Source: Pseudomonas fluorescens Q2-87
GTDB taxonomy: Bacteria; Pseudomonadota; Gammaproteobacteria; Pseudomonadales; Pseudomonadaceae
Assembly: GCF_000281895.1 (NCBI RefSeq)
Contig: NZ_CM001558.1
Location: 4,778,556-4,842,555 of the forward strand
Direction: 5' to 3'
Length of the DNA stretch: 64,000 bases
Shown: piece by piece, positions 62,900 to 64,000 of the stretch
Numbering within the stretch: the stretch's first letter is position 1
How the letters are laid out: each line of letters starts with the position of its first letter
Program-made: the position numbers and the translations under genes
Notes under the pieces: generated by a model
The model's database searches: none
The model's input: the letters and a program-made list of their open reading frames with translations, nothing else
What the model was told of the DNA's origin: nothing

Positions 62900-63041
62900 C
62901 GCACAGGCTTTCAAGCTGTTAGAATCTCGCGCGGTTTGGGATGCTGCGGGCTATTAGCCTGGTTCGCAGACTATCGCTCCCAAACCTGGCGAGCCCACCG
63001 TGAAGGGGTTCCGCTGCCGCCGCCTGAGGAGAGAATTAGAA

Positions 63042-63365
63042 ATGACCTTCGTCGTCACCGACAACTGCATCAAGTGCAAGTACACCGACTGCGTAGAAGT
63101 CTGTCCGGTGGACTGCTTTTACGAAGGGCCGAACTTCCTGGTCATTCACCCGGACGAGTGCATCGACTGCGCCCTGTGTGAACCGGAATGCCCGGCAAAT
63201 GCCATTTTCTCGGAAGACGAAGTGCCGGCCGGCATGGAAAACTTCATCGAGCTGAACGCTGAACTGGCGGACATCTGGCCGAACATCACTGAGAAGAAAG
63301 ATGCCCTGCCGGACGCCGAAGAGTGGGATGGCAAGCCAGGCAAGATCGCAGACCTCGAACGCTGA
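63042..63365 (+). CDS. fdxA: Ferredoxin I (7Fe, [3Fe-4S][4Fe-4S])
   Basis: 107 residues from [56 protein letters not shown], with GAGGAGAG before the start. Cysteine pattern CxxC..C..C and CxxCxxC...C is that of Azotobacter-type ferredoxin I, with the C-terminal extension ([21 protein letters not shown]). Electron carrier; its reductase fpr is at 35 kb. Terminator follows. Confidence 0.96.
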   Translation: MTFVVTDNCIKCKYTDCVEVCPVDCFYEGPNFLVIHPDECIDCALCEPECPANAIFSEDEVPAGMENFIELNAELADIWPNITEKKDALPDAEEWDGKPGKIADLER

Positions 63366-63383
63366 TTATTCCTGCGCTCGTCT

Positions 63384-63407
63384 AAAAGGCCCCTTGCGGG
63401 CCTTTTT
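63384..63407 (+). terminator. Terminator of fdxA
   Basis: AAAAGGCCC / GGGCCTTTT stem with loop CTTGC and T run. Confidence 0.85.
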
Positions 63408-63434
63408 GCTTTTTCGGATCGAATAAATCGCAGG

Positions 63435-63570
63435 CAAAAAAAGGGGCGGTTTGACCCGCCCACATTTTTTCCCTAATCCCTTTAATCCTTTTCATCGTCC
63501 TGATGAATCGCGTCCTGCGATGTCCTTCCTTTCCCATCGTCCGTGACGGGTGTGTCTGTCCGTCGACACA
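63435..63570 (-). ncRNA. rsmZ: Regulatory small RNA RsmZ
   Basis: Read on the minus strand from about 63570: TGTCGACGGACAGACACA, then repeated GGA motifs (ACGGACGATGG, GGAAGGACATCG, CAGGACGCGA, TCAGGACGATG, AAAGGATTAAAGGG), ending in GGGCGG/CCGCCC hairpin and T run at 63436. The location between fdxA and rpoS, and the sequence, fit the GacA-dependent sRNA that titrates RsmA/CsrA. Transcription is leftward, opposite to fdxA. Confidence 0.9.
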
Positions 63571-63576
63571 GGATTG

Positions 63577-63582
63577 ATATTA
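63577..63582 (-). promoter_or_regulatory. -10 element of rsmZ
   Basis: TAATAT on the minus strand, six bases before the expected RNA start. Confidence 0.6.
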
Positions 63583-63740
63583 GTGCTTTCCCAGCCGAGC
63601 GCAATTCGCCGGATATCGTCGACTGTCTCTGTCATGGTACAGACATAAATAAAAATGCCTTACAAATCATATAATTAACGGAATACGACAACCTTTATAG
63701 TCGTCTATCCCGTGCGCGAGAATCCGAACACTTACGCAAC

Positions 63741-63758
63741 ACTAGGCAAAGGCTTACA
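63741..63758 (-). promoter_or_regulatory. GacA upstream activating site of rsmZ (imperfect)
   Basis: Minus strand TGTAAG-CCTTTG-CCTAGT: the left half matches the TGTAAG-N6-CTTACA consensus fully, the right half only partly (3 of 6). It lies about 171-188 bases upstream of the RNA start, the known distance for this site. Confidence 0.6.
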
Positions 63759-63808
63759 CGGCGGATCCATAAATAGAGAGCGCGCGGAAAATACTCACTG
63801 CAGAAACG

Positions 63809-63838
63809 CAAAAGCCCCGAACCAATCGGGGCTTTTGC
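63809..63838. terminator. Terminator of rpoS
   Basis: CAAAAGCCCCGA / TCGGGGCTTTTG stem with ACCAA loop, just after the rpoS stop on the minus strand. Confidence 0.9.
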
Positions 63839-63855
63839 TGTTGCACTTGCGTTCG

Positions 63856-64000
63856 TTACTGGAACAGCGACTCACTCGAGAGACCATTCTTTTCCAGGAT
63901 CTCCCGCAGACGCTTGAGGCCTTCTACCTGGATCTGCCTGACGCGCTCACGAGTCAAACCAATCTCCAGGCCCACATCTTCAAGGGTGCTGCTTTCATGA
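63856..64000 (-). CDS. rpoS: RNA polymerase sigma factor RpoS, C-terminal end only
   Basis: The last 47 codons lie in the window: [47 protein letters not shown], stop TAA at 63856-63858. [18 protein letters not shown] is the sigma region 4.2 helix-turn-helix that contacts the -35 element. Stationary-phase/general stress sigma factor; the order rpoS-rsmZ-fdxA matches other pseudomonads. The rest of the gene is beyond the right edge. Confidence 0.95.
   Translation of the reverse strand, partial: HESSTLEDVGLEIGLTRERVRQIQVEGLKRLREILEKNGLSSESLFQ

Overview
The window looks like a chromosome segment from a Pseudomonas of the fluorescens group. It has high-GC, densely packed genes. Marker blocks include cinA-recA-recX, mutS-fdxA-rsmZ-rpoS, fpr/finR, mprF with its aminoacyl-PG hydrolase partner, and kup/rimO. 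Intergenic REP/REPIN palindromes with the fluorescens-type core (GAGGGAGCTTGCTCCC or GAGCGAGCTTGCTCGC) occur throughout. No rRNA, CRISPR array, integrase or transposase was seen. || Layout: (a) 1-14.2 kb: the end of a penicillin-acylase-family gene, then the four-gene ligase-associated DNA repair set (exonuclease and ligase at 1.6-4.4 kb; DEXH helicase and metallophosphoesterase at 10.8-14.0 kb). The set is split by an acyltransferase and a complete aotJQM-O-P-like basic amino acid ABC operon. (b) 14-35 kb: housekeeping genes: dcd, a cold-shock gene, a DUF481 protein, an alkyltransferase-like protein, ampG, proS, a lipoprotein, dinB with a LexA box, two tandem initiator tRNAs, mprF and its hydrolase, a RelE/Phd toxin-antitoxin pair, kup, rimO, a GNAT enzyme, a pseudouridine-synthase-like protein that lacks the catalytic Asp, and trmO. 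(c) 35-43 kb: fpr/finR, dgkA, erdR-like, a DTW-domain tRNA enzyme, a PA3611-like secreted protein, a LOG protein, recX, recA with a LexA box, and cinA. (d) 43.4-58.8 kb: a complete headless contractile tail locus (R-type tailocin, P2-like) between cinA and mutS, all on the minus strand: S24-type repressor, operator cluster and promoter, a tail-fibre-assembly cassette, holin, gpV-W-J-I, fibre and chaperone, sheath, tube, frameshifted chaperones, tape measure, gpU-X-D, endolysin and nested spanins. (e) 58.9-64 kb: a REPIN, a DUF6124-family gene with a strikingly structured leader, mutS, fdxA, the small RNA RsmZ, and the 3' end of rpoS. || How it works together: RecA, encoded just beside the tailocin, should trigger self-cleavage of the tailocin repressor (Ala-Gly site, Ser/Lys dyad visible). 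That would free a sigma70-like promoter whose spacer is itself a repressor operator. Lysis genes (holin, GH19 lysin, Rz/Rz1) then release tail particles. recA and dinB carry their own LexA boxes, so the SOS response ties the two halves of the window together. || The most novel-looking elements are: the leader RNA upstream of the DUF6124 gene, with two identical hairpin loops (TTTAGTCG) and one complementary CGACTAA; the operator/promoter architecture of the tailocin; the classic UUUAAAC frameshift site in its chaperone gene; a second tail-fibre-assembly gene boxed by twin terminators; and the ~115-residue duplication inside the tail fibre. All functional statements rest on sequence reading and family knowledge; no database search was run.
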